A stretch of DNA of 64,000 nt, from assembly GCF_003963535.1 (NCBI RefSeq), contig NZ_CP034539.1, positions 7,564,001-7,628,000 on the forward strand, in the 5' to 3' direction. The notes under the pieces were generated by a model. That model was not told the origin of the DNA. It made no database searches and saw nothing but the letters and a program-made list of their open reading frames with translations. This document shows, piece by piece, positions 43,625 through 52,800 of the stretch; positions within the stretch are counted from its first letter, which is position 1, and each line of letters starts with the position of its first letter. The stretch is from Streptomyces cyaneochromogenes (GTDB taxonomy: Bacteria; Actinomycetota; Actinomycetes; Streptomycetales; Streptomycetaceae). The translations under genes were made by a program, and so were the position numbers.

Positions 43625-44587
43625 TCAACCCTTGGCTTCGGCGTAGTCCTTGGCGTGGCCCAGCGTGGCCAGGCTGTTGGTGCTCAGCGCGCCCTGGACG
43701 TACTCGCGGGCCTCGGCGACGCCGGCCTCGGGGCCGAGGACGCGGGCGATGTTCTCCGGGTTGATCACCACGGTGTGCTGCGAGGACGCGGTGGTGACGA
43801 CGGTGCCGTCGGCCTCCTCGTGCTCCACGAACGTCCAGTAACCGGTGTGCAGGGACATGAGCGCGGGCAGGGTGATCTGCTTGTACGCGATCTTGTGGTG
43901 GGGGAAGGTCACCCGGATGGACTTCGTGGTGTGCGTGGAACCGTCCTTGGCCCGGGTGTCCATCTCCAGGGTCTGCAGACCGTTTGCATCCTCCTCGAAC
44001 CGGACCTTGGCCACGTGCGGCAGTCGCTCGGCCCACAGCTGGGCCTCGTTGACGAAGTCGAAGACGTTCTTGGCGGAGCCGTTGATCCGGACGCTGTCCT
44101 CGAAGGACAGCAGCAGCTCCCGGGACTGGGCGACGGCCAGTTCCACATTGCCCTTCAGAGCCGCCAGTTCGGAGCGGGAGTTGCGGTCGACGGCGTTGTC
44201 GATCCACTCCAGGTTCTTCGGGTCGTCGTCGACCGCGCGGTAGTCGTGCAGCAGGCGGATGCGGGACTCGCTGTCCGAGAGCGGCTCGATGATCCAGGTG
44301 CCGCCCATCGTGGCCACCGGAGGGGTCGATATCGTCTGGCGGAAACCGATCCGCAGGGCCTCGGGGTCGAGAGTGCGGCGCGAGGTCCAGTTCTTGGGCT
44401 CGCCGTTGGCGGTGGCCCAGATCCGGATGACTTCCTCCTTCTCACCGCGTTCCACATGGTCCACGTGGATGGTCGGTGGGAAGATCCTCGGCCAGTTCTC
44501 GACCTCGGCGATGAGCCGGTACACGTCGGCGGCCGGTGCCGCCACGACGATCTCGTGCTCGACCTCGCGAAGTGCGCTGGGGGGCAT
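43625..44587 (-). CDS. Two-domain aromatase/cyclase (START-like)
   Basis: The 320-residue protein is a tandem of two START-like domains: residues 1-155 (EHEIVVAAPAADVYRLIAEVENWPRIFPPTIHVDHVE) and 160-320 (SVRINGSAKNVFDFVNEAQLWAERLPHVAKVRFEE). Two-domain aromatase/cyclases close and aromatise the first ring of C9-reduced polyketides, as in actinorhodin, jadomycin and landomycin. It reads between the ketoreductase and fusion hydroxylase genes. AAGGAG precedes the ATG by about 7 bases. Confidence 0.94.
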   Translation of the reverse strand: MPPSALREVEHEIVVAAPAADVYRLIAEVENWPRIFPPTIHVDHVERGEKEEVIRIWATANGEPKNWTSRRTLDPEALRIGFRQTISTPPVATMGGTWIIEPLSDSESRIRLLHDYRAVDDDPKNLEWIDNAVDRNSRSELAALKGNVELAVAQSRELLLSFEDSVRINGSAKNVFDFVNEAQLWAERLPHVAKVRFEEDANGLQTLEMDTRAKDGSTHTTKSIRVTFPHHKIAYKQITLPALMSLHTGYWTFVEHEEADGTVVTTASSQHTVVINPENIARVLGPEAGVAEAREYVQGALSTNSLATLGHAKDYAEAKG

Positions 44588-44651
44588 GTCTGTTCTCCTT
44601 TCCGGCGGGGATCCCAAGGAGCCCGAGGGGCGGGTGCCGTACGGTCGGCGG

Positions 44652-45473
44652 TCAGAAGTTGCCGAGGCCGCCGCAGACGTTGAGGGCCTGCGAGGTGATG
44701 GAGGCAGCGGGGTCGGACGCCAGGTAGCCGACGAGACCGGCGACCTCTTCCGGGGTGGAATAGCGGCCGAGGGGGATCTTCGCGGAGAACTTCTCCATGA
44801 TCGCCTCCTCGGTGGTGTCGTAGGCCGCGGCATAGCCCTGCCGGACGCGCTGCGCCATCGGCGTCTCGACATAGCCCGGGCAGACCGCGTTGACGGTGAT
44901 GCCGGTCGGCGCCAGCTCATTGCCCAGGGCCTTGGTGAAACCGACGACGCCGTGCTTGGAGGCCGAGTAGGGGGCGCCCAGGACCACGCCCTGCTTACCG
45001 GCCGTCGAGGCGATGTTGATGATGCGCCCGCGCTTCTTCTGACGCATGCCGCCGGTGGTGAGGACTTCCTTGGTCATCCGGAACACGCTGTGGAGATTGG
45101 TGTCGATGACGTCCTGCCACAGCTCCTCGTCGATGTCGGCGGTGACCCCACCACCGGACCGGCCGGCGTTGTTGACCAGCACGTCGACGGTGCCGAACCG
45201 TTCGACGGCGGCTTCGACGAACTGTCGCACCGCGTCCGTCGAACGGACGTCGAGGACGGCGCCGTCCACGTCGAGGCCTTCCTCGCGCAGCTCCTTGACG
45301 GTGGCGGCGACGTTCTCGGCGTTCCGGGCGCCGATGAACACCCGATGGCCGGTCGAGGCCAGCAGCCGGGCCACGGCGAGCCCGATACCGCTGGTGGCAC
45401 CGGAGACGAGCGCGACCTTCCGCGTCGTTTCGCTGTCGGTGTCCCGCTGTTCGGCGACAGGGGTGACGGTCAT
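44652..45473 (-). CDS. Polyketide C9 ketoreductase (ActIII type)
   Basis: The 273-residue short-chain reductase has the cofactor motif GATSGIG and NNAGRSGGG. The catalytic residues are in IASTAGKQGVVLGAPYSASKHG (Ser, Tyr, Lys), and the PGYVETPMA region is typical of type II polyketide ketoreductases. It reduces the C9 carbonyl of the nascent chain with NADPH, which goes with the two-domain aromatase. GGAGGAAG precedes the ATG. Confidence 0.95.
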   Translation of the reverse strand: MTVTPVAEQRDTDSETTRKVALVSGATSGIGLAVARLLASTGHRVFIGARNAENVAATVKELREEGLDVDGAVLDVRSTDAVRQFVEAAVERFGTVDVLVNNAGRSGGGVTADIDEELWQDVIDTNLHSVFRMTKEVLTTGGMRQKKRGRIINIASTAGKQGVVLGAPYSASKHGVVGFTKALGNELAPTGITVNAVCPGYVETPMAQRVRQGYAAAYDTTEEAIMEKFSAKIPLGRYSTPEEVAGLVGYLASDPAASITSQALNVCGGLGNF

Positions 45474-45493
45474 GTTCTTCCTCCGTGCTCGGT

Positions 45494-45751
45494 TCAGGCC
45501 GCGGCGGCGAGGTGGCTGTTGACCAGGTCGATGAGCGCGCGCGGCGTCGTCACGTCGGCCATCGCCGACTCGTCCAGCGAGATGTGGTACTCACGCTCGA
45601 TGCGGCTGCTGGTCTCCAGCAGGGCGAGGGACTCGTAGCCCAAATCCACGAACTCCATGTCGAGGATCTCGCCGTCGAGGTCGACGCCGTCGTCGGCGCC
45701 CGCGCCTTCGAGGAGGATCCGCTTGAGGTCGACGAGAGTGAACGGGGACAT
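45494..45751 (-). CDS. Type II polyketide acyl carrier protein
   Basis: The 85-residue carrier protein has the phosphopantetheine Ser41 in DLGYESLALLETSSRIE and the usual four-helix pattern with an acidic surface. It carries the growing chain between malonyl-CoA loading and the ketosynthase pair. No phosphopantetheinyl transferase or malonyl transferase gene is visible in the window, so those functions are presumably shared with the rest of the genome. It is spaced 92 bases after KS-beta. Confidence 0.95.
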   Translation of the reverse strand: MSPFTLVDLKRILLEGAGADDGVDLDGEILDMEFVDLGYESLALLETSSRIEREYHISLDESAMADVTTPRALIDLVNSHLAAAA

Positions 45752-45843
45752 GTGTGTTTTCCCTTCCGGTCTTCGGGGTGTGCTAATGGGGGCGTGGCGT
45801 GTGATGGGGCGCGCCCGGTCGGCGGCCCGTGCCGTCGGGCGGG

Positions 45844-47055
45844 TCAGACGGCCCGTACGACGAGCGCGGAGTTGAAACCGCCGTGGCCACGGGCCAGCAC
45901 CAGGGCGCTGCGCACGGGAAGACGGCGGGGCTCGCCGGTGACCAGGTCGAGGTCATGGTCGGCGGCGGGTTCGACGTTGCTGGTCGGCGGTATGACACCG
46001 TCCTGGACGGCCAGCAGCGCGGTCGCGACATCGAGGGCGGCGGCACCGGAGTAGAGCCGGCCGGTCATGGTCTTCGGCGCGGTCACGGGCACCCCGCGCG
46101 GGCCGAAGACCGCGTTGATCGCCTCCGCCTCGGCGCGGTCCAGTTCCGGGACCGCCGCCGCGTCCGCGAACACCACGTCGATGTCCGACGGCTGTGCCCC
46201 GGCGTCCGCCAGAGCCAGCTCGATCGCCTTGCCCAGCCCCGGATCACGGCCGGTTTCCGGCCCGGGGTCGAATGTCGCGGCATAGCCGGCGATCTCGCCG
46301 TAGACGCGTGCTCCACGCCGACGGGCCGCCGCGGCGTCCTCCACGATCAGGATGGCGCCGCCCTCGCCCGGCACATGGCCCCGGGCCTCCGCGTCGAACG
46401 GCACATAGGCCCGCGCGGGATCGTCGCTGGTGCTCAGACGGCCGCCGGCCAGCTGGGCCACCCAGCCCCAGGTGCAGATCGAGGCGTCGACACCGCCGGA
46501 GACGACGAGCGGGGTCCCCTTGCGGATCTGGCGCCTGGCCTGCGCGAGGGCGTCCAGTCCGCCGGCCTGGTCGCTCACGACCACTCCGCTGGGGCCCTTC
46601 ATTCCGTTGCGGATCGAGATCTGGCCGCTGTTGACGGCGTAGAACCAGGCGAACGACTGGTAGGCGCTGACGTACTCGCTGCCCTGGGACCACAGTTTGC
46701 GCAGTTCGCCCTGGCCGAACTCGAAGCCGCCGGAGGAACTGGCCGTGACCACACCCATGTCGAAGGCGGGCAGTTCGCCCGGCTCGACCCCGGCGTCCCG
46801 CAGGGCCCAGTCCGTCGCCGCCAGCGCGAGCTGGGTCATCCGGTCGGTCTGCGGGATCAGACGGCCCGGGATGTGCTCCTGCGCGACGAAGCCGGGAACC
46901 TCACCCGCCAGCCGCGCCGGATAGGAACTCGGGTCGAAGCGGGTGATCGGGCCGATCCCGCTCCGGCCGACCAGTGTGGCCTTCCAGTACTCGTCCGTGC
47001 CCAGGCCGTTGGGCGCGGCCACACCGAGGCCGGTCACCACCGCCGAAGTGCTCAT
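45844..47055 (-). CDS. Ketosynthase beta / chain length factor
   Basis: The 403-residue protein is a ketosynthase homologue with Gln163 (SDQAGGLDAL) in place of the catalytic Cys, the mark of chain length factors that decarboxylate malonyl-ACP to start the chain. The ATG overlaps the TGA of KS-alpha by 4 bases, the usual coupling that keeps the two in equal amounts. By gene order and partners it should set a decaketide (20-carbon) length; that length is inferred, not read from residues. Confidence 0.95.
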   Translation of the reverse strand: MSTSAVVTGLGVAAPNGLGTDEYWKATLVGRSGIGPITRFDPSSYPARLAGEVPGFVAQEHIPGRLIPQTDRMTQLALAATDWALRDAGVEPGELPAFDMGVVTASSSGGFEFGQGELRKLWSQGSEYVSAYQSFAWFYAVNSGQISIRNGMKGPSGVVVSDQAGGLDALAQARRQIRKGTPLVVSGGVDASICTWGWVAQLAGGRLSTSDDPARAYVPFDAEARGHVPGEGGAILIVEDAAAARRRGARVYGEIAGYAATFDPGPETGRDPGLGKAIELALADAGAQPSDIDVVFADAAAVPELDRAEAEAINAVFGPRGVPVTAPKTMTGRLYSGAAALDVATALLAVQDGVIPPTSNVEPAADHDLDLVTGEPRRLPVRSALVLARGHGGFNSALVVRAV

Positions 47056-48323
47056 GCGACCCTCCGGTCGGGCCGGGCCAGCACCATGGCGCTCTGGAAA
47101 CCGCCGAAGCCGCTGCCGACGGTGAGCACGGCGTCCGTGAGCTGGTCGCGCGCCTCCAGCGGGACGTAGTCCAGGTCGCACTCGGGGTCGGGGGTGTGCA
47201 GGTTGGCGGTGGGCGGCACCGTGTTGTTCTCCATGGCGAGGGCGGACGCGGCGATCTCGATGGCCCCGATCGCGCCGAGCGAGTGGCCGACCATCGACTT
47301 GATGGAGCTGACCGGGGTCCGATAGGCGTGGTCGCCGAGGCTCCGCTTGAACGCCGCCGTCTCATGACGGTCGTTCTGCTTGGTGCCCGAGCCGTGGGCG
47401 TTGATGTAGTCGATCTGGTCACCGGGCATCCGCGCCTCGTCGAGCGCGACCCGGATCGCCTCGGCCATCTCCGCACCGTCCGGCCGCAGACCGGTCATGT
47501 GGTACGCGTTGCTGCGTGTGGCGTACCCCGCGATCTCGGCGTACACATGGGCGCCGCGCGCGGCGGCACTCTCCAGCTCCTCCAGGACGAACACCGCCGC
47601 TCCCTCGCCCAGCACGAATCCGTTGCGGGTGCCGTCGAAGGGGCGGGAGGCCCGCTCCGGTTCGTCATGCCGGGGCGTGGTCGCCTTGATGGCGTCGAAG
47701 CACGCCATGGTGATCGGGGAGATCGGCGCGTCCGTCGCACCGGCGATCATGACGTCGACGGAACCCTCACGGATCAGCTCGACGGCGTGACCGACCGAGT
47801 CCAGACCCGAGGTGCAGCCCGTGGACACCACCGTGCTGGGACCCCGGGCACCGACCGTCCGCGCGACCTCGGCGGTGAAGGAACTGGGCACCAGGTACTC
47901 GTACAGATGGGGTACGGCGTACTCGTGGTCGACGAGTTCCAGCCGGCCGCCGTCACTGACGATCCGGTACTCCTGGTCGAGACCCGTCGTGGCGCCCACG
48001 GCGCTGCCGATGGTGACGCCGACACGGAAGGGATCGTAGGAGTCGAGCTCGATCCCGCTGTCCGCGACCGCACCGCGCGCCGCGACGACCGCGAACTGCG
48101 CGGCCCGGTCCATGCGCCGCACCTCCTGCGGGCGCAGTCCGTGCATCTCGGGATCGAAGTCGATCTCGGCCGCGACCTGGGAGCGGAACGGCGAAGGATC
48201 GAAGAAGGTGATACGACGGGTCGCGGTCCGTCCCCCGCTCAACAGCTCCCAGAAGTTCTTGACACCGACACCGCCGGGAGCGAGGACCTCCATCCCGGTG
48301 ATGACGACCCGTCGCCCGCTCAC
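47052..48323 (-). CDS. Ketosynthase alpha (minimal type II PKS)
   Basis: The 423-residue enzyme has Cys170 (STGCTSGLDS), His310 (NAHGSGTKQND), Lys342 and His347 (IKSMVGHSLGA), the full ketosynthase active site. It condenses malonyl units on the carrier protein as a heterodimer with the chain length factor. The GTG start overlaps the cyclase stop by 4 bases (GTGA). The N-terminus (SGRRVVITGMEVLAPGGVG) is typical of aromatic polyketide enzymes. Confidence 0.96.
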   Translation of the reverse strand: MSGRRVVITGMEVLAPGGVGVKNFWELLSGGRTATRRITFFDPSPFRSQVAAEIDFDPEMHGLRPQEVRRMDRAAQFAVVAARGAVADSGIELDSYDPFRVGVTIGSAVGATTGLDQEYRIVSDGGRLELVDHEYAVPHLYEYLVPSSFTAEVARTVGARGPSTVVSTGCTSGLDSVGHAVELIREGSVDVMIAGATDAPISPITMACFDAIKATTPRHDEPERASRPFDGTRNGFVLGEGAAVFVLEELESAAARGAHVYAEIAGYATRSNAYHMTGLRPDGAEMAEAIRVALDEARMPGDQIDYINAHGSGTKQNDRHETAAFKRSLGDHAYRTPVSSIKSMVGHSLGAIGAIEIAASALAMENNTVPPTANLHTPDPECDLDYVPLEARDQLTDAVLTVGSGFGGFQSAMVLARPDRRVA

Positions 48324-48646
48324 CGCGCCTCCCAGTGGTAGAAGCGGGTGGCCATGGCGTCGGCCGGGGAGCGCCAGGTCGCCGGGTCGTAGGCCTCGAT
48401 GAAGGGCTTCAGGTCGTCGCTGATGGCGACGAACCGCGGGTCCGTCCTTGCCTCCTGGATGAGCCGGTCGCCGTTGTCCTCGGCGAAGTCCTGGAGGTGG
48501 AAGTAGAGGCCCCGGTACGAGAAGAGCTGGCGGCGTCGGGTGCCCATGCGGTGGGGCATGTCCGTCGTGTCGAAGGCGCTGAACAGCTGTGCCACGTCAG
48601 CGCTGGAGTCCGGCGCCATCCGTGCGACGATCAGGGTACTGTGCAT
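48320..48646 (-). CDS. Polyketide cyclase, TcmI/PgaF family
   Basis: The 108-residue protein belongs to the small cyclase family: MHSTLIVARMAPDSSADVAQLFSAFD, then MGTRRRQLFSYRGLYFHLQDF and a C-terminal ATRFYHWEAR. In angucycline clusters the member in this position closes the fourth ring. It lies between the PgaE-like hydroxylase and KS-alpha genes, as in pga, lan and jad. Its message leader is unusually purine-rich (see findings). Confidence 0.93.
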   Translation of the reverse strand: MHSTLIVARMAPDSSADVAQLFSAFDTTDMPHRMGTRRRQLFSYRGLYFHLQDFAEDNGDRLIQEARTDPRFVAISDDLKPFIEAYDPATWRSPADAMATRFYHWEAR

Positions 48647-48721
48647 GCTTCTCTCGCTTTCCTCTGCTTTTCCTTCGTTTCCTGCGGTTTCCGGTACGGG
48701 ACACCGGTTCCGGAGGAAGGC

Positions 48722-50197
48722 CTAGCCGGCGGGACCGAACCAGCGGTCCAGGGCCATGGGCAGATCGCTGTGGCAGCCGGGCGCTGCCCACGCCACGTAG
48801 CCGTCGGGACGGATCAGCACGGCAGTGGTGCCCGCCAGCTCACTGTCCTCGGCGAGGTCCTGCGGCTGCCCGGTCACGATGTCCACGCGGTCCCGCCACC
48901 CGGCGGCGCGGCGCCGAAGCTCCGGATTGCCGGCCAGGTCGAGCAGGACACCGCGCCCCGCGTGCAGCGCCTGCGTGCTGCTGCCGACGCTCCTGCCGGT
49001 GCCGTCGGACAGCTTCAGGTGCGGCATACGGCGACCGAGCAGCGGATGCCGTCCCCCGGCGACCGGGTACCGGATCTCCAGACCGCTGACCATCCCGGCG
49101 AGGTGCCGGCTCACCGGCAGATAGGTGATCAGCTCGGTGAACACGTCGCGCAGCGGCTGCACTTCGGGCCCGCTCAGGAAGAGCAGCCCCTGGGCCCGGG
49201 TGTTCATCAGCAGCCGCTTGCCCACCGGGTGGCGCTCGTCGTGATAGGTGTCCAGCAGGGACTCGGGGGCCCGGCCCCGCACCACGGCGGCCAGTTTCCA
49301 GCCCAGGTTCACGGCGTCCTGGATGCTGGTGTTCATCCCCTGGCCGCCTGCCGGGAGGTGGATGTGCGCCGAATCGCCGGCCAGGAAGACCCGGCCCTGC
49401 CGGTACTCGGTGACCTGGCGCGTCGCGTCGCCGAACGAACTGACCCAGACCGGCTCACCGTGCGAGATGTCGTCGCCGGTGAGGCGCTTCCAGGCCGCCG
49501 CCACCTCGTCGTAGGAGGGCGGCGTCTCCCGCCGCTGCGGCGGCGTGCCCCGTTCGCACACGATCAGCCGGGTGATCCCACCGGGCAGCGGACCGACCAT
49601 GACCATGCCGCCCGGCAACGTCTCACCGATCATGCGGGGCTCGAGGTCGAGCCCCTTCACATCGGCGAGGAACATCTCCAACGTGGCCGCTGTGCCCGGG
49701 AAGTCGAAGCCCACGGTCTTGCGCACGACACTGCGCCCGCCGTCACAGCCCACCAGGTAACCGGCGGTCAACTGGTGTACGCCGTCCGGCCCTTGGACCT
49801 CGACCTCCACCAGATCACCGGTGTCCTTGAGGGACAGCAGCTCGTGCCGGCGCCGGATGTCCGCACCCAGCTCCTCGGCCCAGTTCTCCAGAACCGTCTC
49901 CGTGTGGGACTGCGGCACGGTCTTGGCGGCCTGGTGAGCGCCGTCGAGCACGGCGAAGTCGACGGGCAGACCACCGAAGTGGCCCTGGTTGCTGATCTCG
50001 ATGTCACCGAACCGCGAGAGCAGCCCCCGCTGGTCGAAGACCTCCATGGTGCGCGCCGTGAACCCCAGGCCCCTGGACTCACCCGTCCGTGCGGCCAGGC
50101 GCTCGATGACGACGACGTCGACACCCGCCAGCCGTAGCTCTCCGGCGAGCATCAGCCCGGCCGGCCCCGCTCCGACGACAATTACTTCGGCGTCCAT
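48722..50197 (-). CDS. Angucycline FAD hydroxylase (PgaE/JadH/UrdE type)
   Basis: The 491-residue flavoprotein has the FAD Rossmann motif (VIVVGAGPAGLMLAGELRLAG), the DG motif (LVGCDGGRSVVRKTVGF) and the GD motif (GDSAHIHLPAGGQGMNTSIQDAVNLGWKLAA). It is clearly paralogous to the hydroxylase half of the fusion. PgaE-type enzymes hydroxylate C12 and C12b of the tetracyclic intermediate. GAGGAG precedes the ATG by 5 bases. It is the first gene of the core operon. Confidence 0.93.
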   Translation of the reverse strand: MDAEVIVVGAGPAGLMLAGELRLAGVDVVVIERLAARTGESRGLGFTARTMEVFDQRGLLSRFGDIEISNQGHFGGLPVDFAVLDGAHQAAKTVPQSHTETVLENWAEELGADIRRRHELLSLKDTGDLVEVEVQGPDGVHQLTAGYLVGCDGGRSVVRKTVGFDFPGTAATLEMFLADVKGLDLEPRMIGETLPGGMVMVGPLPGGITRLIVCERGTPPQRRETPPSYDEVAAAWKRLTGDDISHGEPVWVSSFGDATRQVTEYRQGRVFLAGDSAHIHLPAGGQGMNTSIQDAVNLGWKLAAVVRGRAPESLLDTYHDERHPVGKRLLMNTRAQGLLFLSGPEVQPLRDVFTELITYLPVSRHLAGMVSGLEIRYPVAGGRHPLLGRRMPHLKLSDGTGRSVGSSTQALHAGRGVLLDLAGNPELRRRAAGWRDRVDIVTGQPQDLAEDSELAGTTAVLIRPDGYVAWAAPGCHSDLPMALDRWFGPAG

Positions 50198-50284
50198 GTG
50201 TTCTCCTCGGTCGAGCATGGTCACAATTCAGCGGATTTCGGGCGCACATGTCGGCAAGCAGCCCGGCCGATCAGGCGTGTGGCC

Positions 50285-50340
50285 TGGATGGTTTGCGGCC
50301 CGGATGGTCTGCGGTCCGGATGGTCTGCGGTCCGGATGGT
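50285..50340. repeat. Tandem 16-base repeat upstream of the core operon
   Basis: Three and a half head-to-tail copies of a 16-base unit (CGGATGGTCTGCGGTC, first copy with three changes) lie between the carboxylase alpha stop and the hydroxylase start. The array sits 88 bases upstream of the hydroxylase ATG, where the operon promoter should be, so it may be a regulator-binding array or a replication-slippage product. Confidence 0.75.
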
Positions 50341-50343
50341 TCG

Positions 50344-52137
50344 TCAGTCTTTGATTTCGCAGATGACCGCGCCCTGGGCCACGGCGGCACCGGCCGCGAC
50401 TCCGAGGTCCTTGACAGTGCCCGCTTTGTGCGCGTTCAGGGGCTGTTCCATCTTCATGGCCTCTAGGACGACGACCAGGTCGCCTTCCTTGACTTCCTGG
50501 CCTTCCTCCACGGCGACCTTGACGATGGTGCCCTGCATGGGAGAGGCGAGGGTGTCGCCGGAGGCGGCGGGGCCGGACTTCTTGGCCGCGCGGCGCTTCG
50601 GCTTGGCCCCGGCCGCCAGGCCGGTACGGGCCAGCGTCATGCCGAGGGAGGCGGGCAGGGAGACCTCCAGGCGTTTGCCGCCGACCTCGACGACGACGGT
50701 TTCACGGCCGGCCTCGTCCTCGGCCTCGGGGGTGTCGGCGGGGGCGCTGAAGGGTTTGATGTCGTTGACGAACTCGGTTTCGATCCAGCGGGTGTGGACG
50801 GTGAACACGTCTTCAGATGTCGCAGTGGTGGAGCCGATCAGTTCGGGGGCGAAGGCCGGGTCGGTGACGACCGTGCGGTGGAAGGGGATGGCGGTGGCCA
50901 TGCCCTCGACGGTGAACTCGTTCAGGGCGCGGGCGGCGCGCTGGAGGGCTTGTTGGCGGGTGGCGCCGGTGACGATCAGCTTGGCGAGCAAGGAGTCCCA
51001 GGCCGGGCCGATCACGCTGCCGGACTCCACGCCCGCGTCCAGGCGGACGCCCGGACCCGAGGGCGCGGTGAACGTGGTGACCGTGCCGGGGGCGGGCAGG
51101 AAGTTGCGGCCCGGGTCCTCGCCGTTGATGCGGAACTCGAAGGAGTGGCCGCGCAGGGGCGGGTCGCCGTAGCCGAGTTCTTCGCCGTCGGCGATGCGGA
51201 ACATCTCCCGTACCAGGTCGATGCCGGTGACTTCCTCGGTGACCGGGTGTTCGACCTGGAGACGGGTGTTGACCTCCAGGAAGGAGATGGTGCCGTCGTT
51301 GCCGACGAGGAACTCCACGGTGCCGGCGCCGATGTAGCCCGCTTCCTTGAGGATGGCCTTGGAGGCGCGGTACAGCTCGGCGTTCTGTTCGTCGGTCAGG
51401 AAGGGGGCGGGGGCTTCTTCGACGAGTTTTTGGTGGCGGCGCTGCAGGGAGCAGTCGCGGGTGGAGACGACGACCACGTTGCCGTAGGAGTCGGCCAGGC
51501 ACTGGGTCTCGACGTGGCGGGGCTTGTCTAGGTAGCGCTCGACGAAGCACTCGCCGCGGCCGAAGGCGGCGACGGCCTCGCGGACGGCGGAGTCGTACAG
51601 CTCGGGGACTTCTTCGAGGGTGCGGGCGACCTTGAGGCCGCGTCCGCCGCCGCCGAAGGCGGCCTTGATGGCGATGGGCAGACCGTGCTGTTCGGCGAAG
51701 GCGACGACCTCGTCGGCTCCGGAGACCGGGTCGGAGGTGCCGGCGACGAGGGGCGCGCCCGCACGCTGGGCGATGTGACGGGCCGCCACTTTGTCGCCGA
51801 GGTCGCGGATGGCCTGCGGGGGCGGGCCGATCCAGATCAGGCCCGCGTCCAGGACCGCCTGTGCGAAGTCAGCGTTCTCCGAGAGGAAGCCGTAGCCCGG
51901 GTGCACGGCGTCCGCCCCACACTCACGGGCCGCACCCAGCACCTTCTCGATGTCGAGGTAGCTCGTGGCCGGAGTGTCGCCGCCGAGGGCGAACGCCTCG
52001 TCCGCGGCGCGGACATGCAGCGCGTCCCGGTCCGGGTCGGCATAGACGGCCACGCTCGCGATACCGGCATCCCGGCACGCACGCGCCACACGGACGGCTA
52101 TTTCGCCACGATTGGATATCAGGACCTTTTCTGGCAT
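50344..52137 (-). CDS. Acyl-CoA carboxylase alpha subunit (biotin carboxylase + BCCP)
   Basis: The 597-residue subunit has a biotin carboxylase domain (residues 1-450: VLISNRGEIAVRVARACRDAG, the ATP loop FGGGGRGLKVA, EVNTRLQVEHPVTEEVTG). The C-terminal biotin carrier domain has biotin-accepting Lys562 in EAMKMEQ. With the beta subunit at 38256-39860 it forms malonyl-CoA. A cluster-borne copy is also seen in jadomycin-type clusters (JadJ). The message leader at 52138-52347 is AT-rich and likely carries the promoter; GAGGTGGT precedes the ATG. Confidence 0.95.
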   Translation of the reverse strand: MPEKVLISNRGEIAVRVARACRDAGIASVAVYADPDRDALHVRAADEAFALGGDTPATSYLDIEKVLGAARECGADAVHPGYGFLSENADFAQAVLDAGLIWIGPPPQAIRDLGDKVAARHIAQRAGAPLVAGTSDPVSGADEVVAFAEQHGLPIAIKAAFGGGGRGLKVARTLEEVPELYDSAVREAVAAFGRGECFVERYLDKPRHVETQCLADSYGNVVVVSTRDCSLQRRHQKLVEEAPAPFLTDEQNAELYRASKAILKEAGYIGAGTVEFLVGNDGTISFLEVNTRLQVEHPVTEEVTGIDLVREMFRIADGEELGYGDPPLRGHSFEFRINGEDPGRNFLPAPGTVTTFTAPSGPGVRLDAGVESGSVIGPAWDSLLAKLIVTGATRQQALQRAARALNEFTVEGMATAIPFHRTVVTDPAFAPELIGSTTATSEDVFTVHTRWIETEFVNDIKPFSAPADTPEAEDEAGRETVVVEVGGKRLEVSLPASLGMTLARTGLAAGAKPKRRAAKKSGPAASGDTLASPMQGTIVKVAVEEGQEVKEGDLVVVLEAMKMEQPLNAHKAGTVKDLGVAAGAAVAQGAVICEIKD

Positions 52138-52347
52138 GGAAACACCACCTCAAAAAACCCCTCTCTTCCGGAGTGCCGAGGAAAGAGAATCGGTTGGTGA
52201 TGTAAATCCTCTTCGTTTCCGCACGGGCAGGTCAAGGCGAGAAATAAAGAGGACCGTGTTGAATCATCAGAAGAATGTCAAGGCGTCCGCATGTACCACG
52301 GGTAACGTCAAAGGAATCTCAATCGCCGCGCTGAATCCCCGCGGGTT

Positions 52348-52800
52348 TCAGCGCAAACCGAGGCGATGGGCACCCGGCCCCTTCTCACCGAGTACGTCAT
52401 AGGGGTTGGCCAACTGGCACCGCTCCAGGGTGAGGCAGCCGCAGCCGATGCAGTCGGTCAGGGCGTCCCGGAGGGCGATCAACTGCTCGATGCGCCGGGT
52501 CAGGTCCTCGTACCAGTGCTCCGAGACGCGGGCCCAGTCCTCCGGAGTCGGAGTACGGCCTTCGGGCAGCAGGTCGAGGACCTCCCGGATCGCCGCGAGC
52601 GGTATGCCGAGACGCTGGGACACCCGGATGAAGGAGACCCGCCGGAGTGTGTCACGCGCATAACGACGCTGGTTGCCGGAGGTGCGCGCGCTGCGGACCA
52701 GTCCCTGCCGCTCGTAGAAGCGCAACGTGGAGGTGGGTACACCGGCGCGCCGCGCGAACTGACTGATGGTCATCTGCGTCGCGGGCCGCGGACCGCTCAT
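52348..52800 (-). CDS. SoxR-like MerR-family redox regulator
   Basis: The 150-residue protein has the MerR helix-turn-helix (MTISQFARRAGVPTSTLRFYERQGLV), a dimerisation helix, and the CxxCxCx5C cluster that binds a [2Fe-2S] centre in SoxR (CIGCGCLTLERC). SoxR of Streptomyces responds to redox-active pigments such as quinones, so the cluster product may be its signal. The ATG overlaps the stop of the FrnE-type gene by 4 bases. The 52138-52347 region downstream belongs to the carboxylase promoter. Confidence 0.92.
   Translation of the reverse strand: MSGPRPATQMTISQFARRAGVPTSTLRFYERQGLVRSARTSGNQRRYARDTLRRVSFIRVSQRLGIPLAAIREVLDLLPEGRTPTPEDWARVSEHWYEDLTRRIEQLIALRDALTDCIGCGCLTLERCQLANPYDVLGEKGPGAHRLGLR

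Noticed and set aside
43623..44207. Upstream extension of the hydroxylase-reductase frame to 44207
   Set aside because: It overlaps the aromatase gene in another frame and shows no family similarity. The FAD motif starts just after the ATG at 43622, which follows the aromatase stop by 2 bases.
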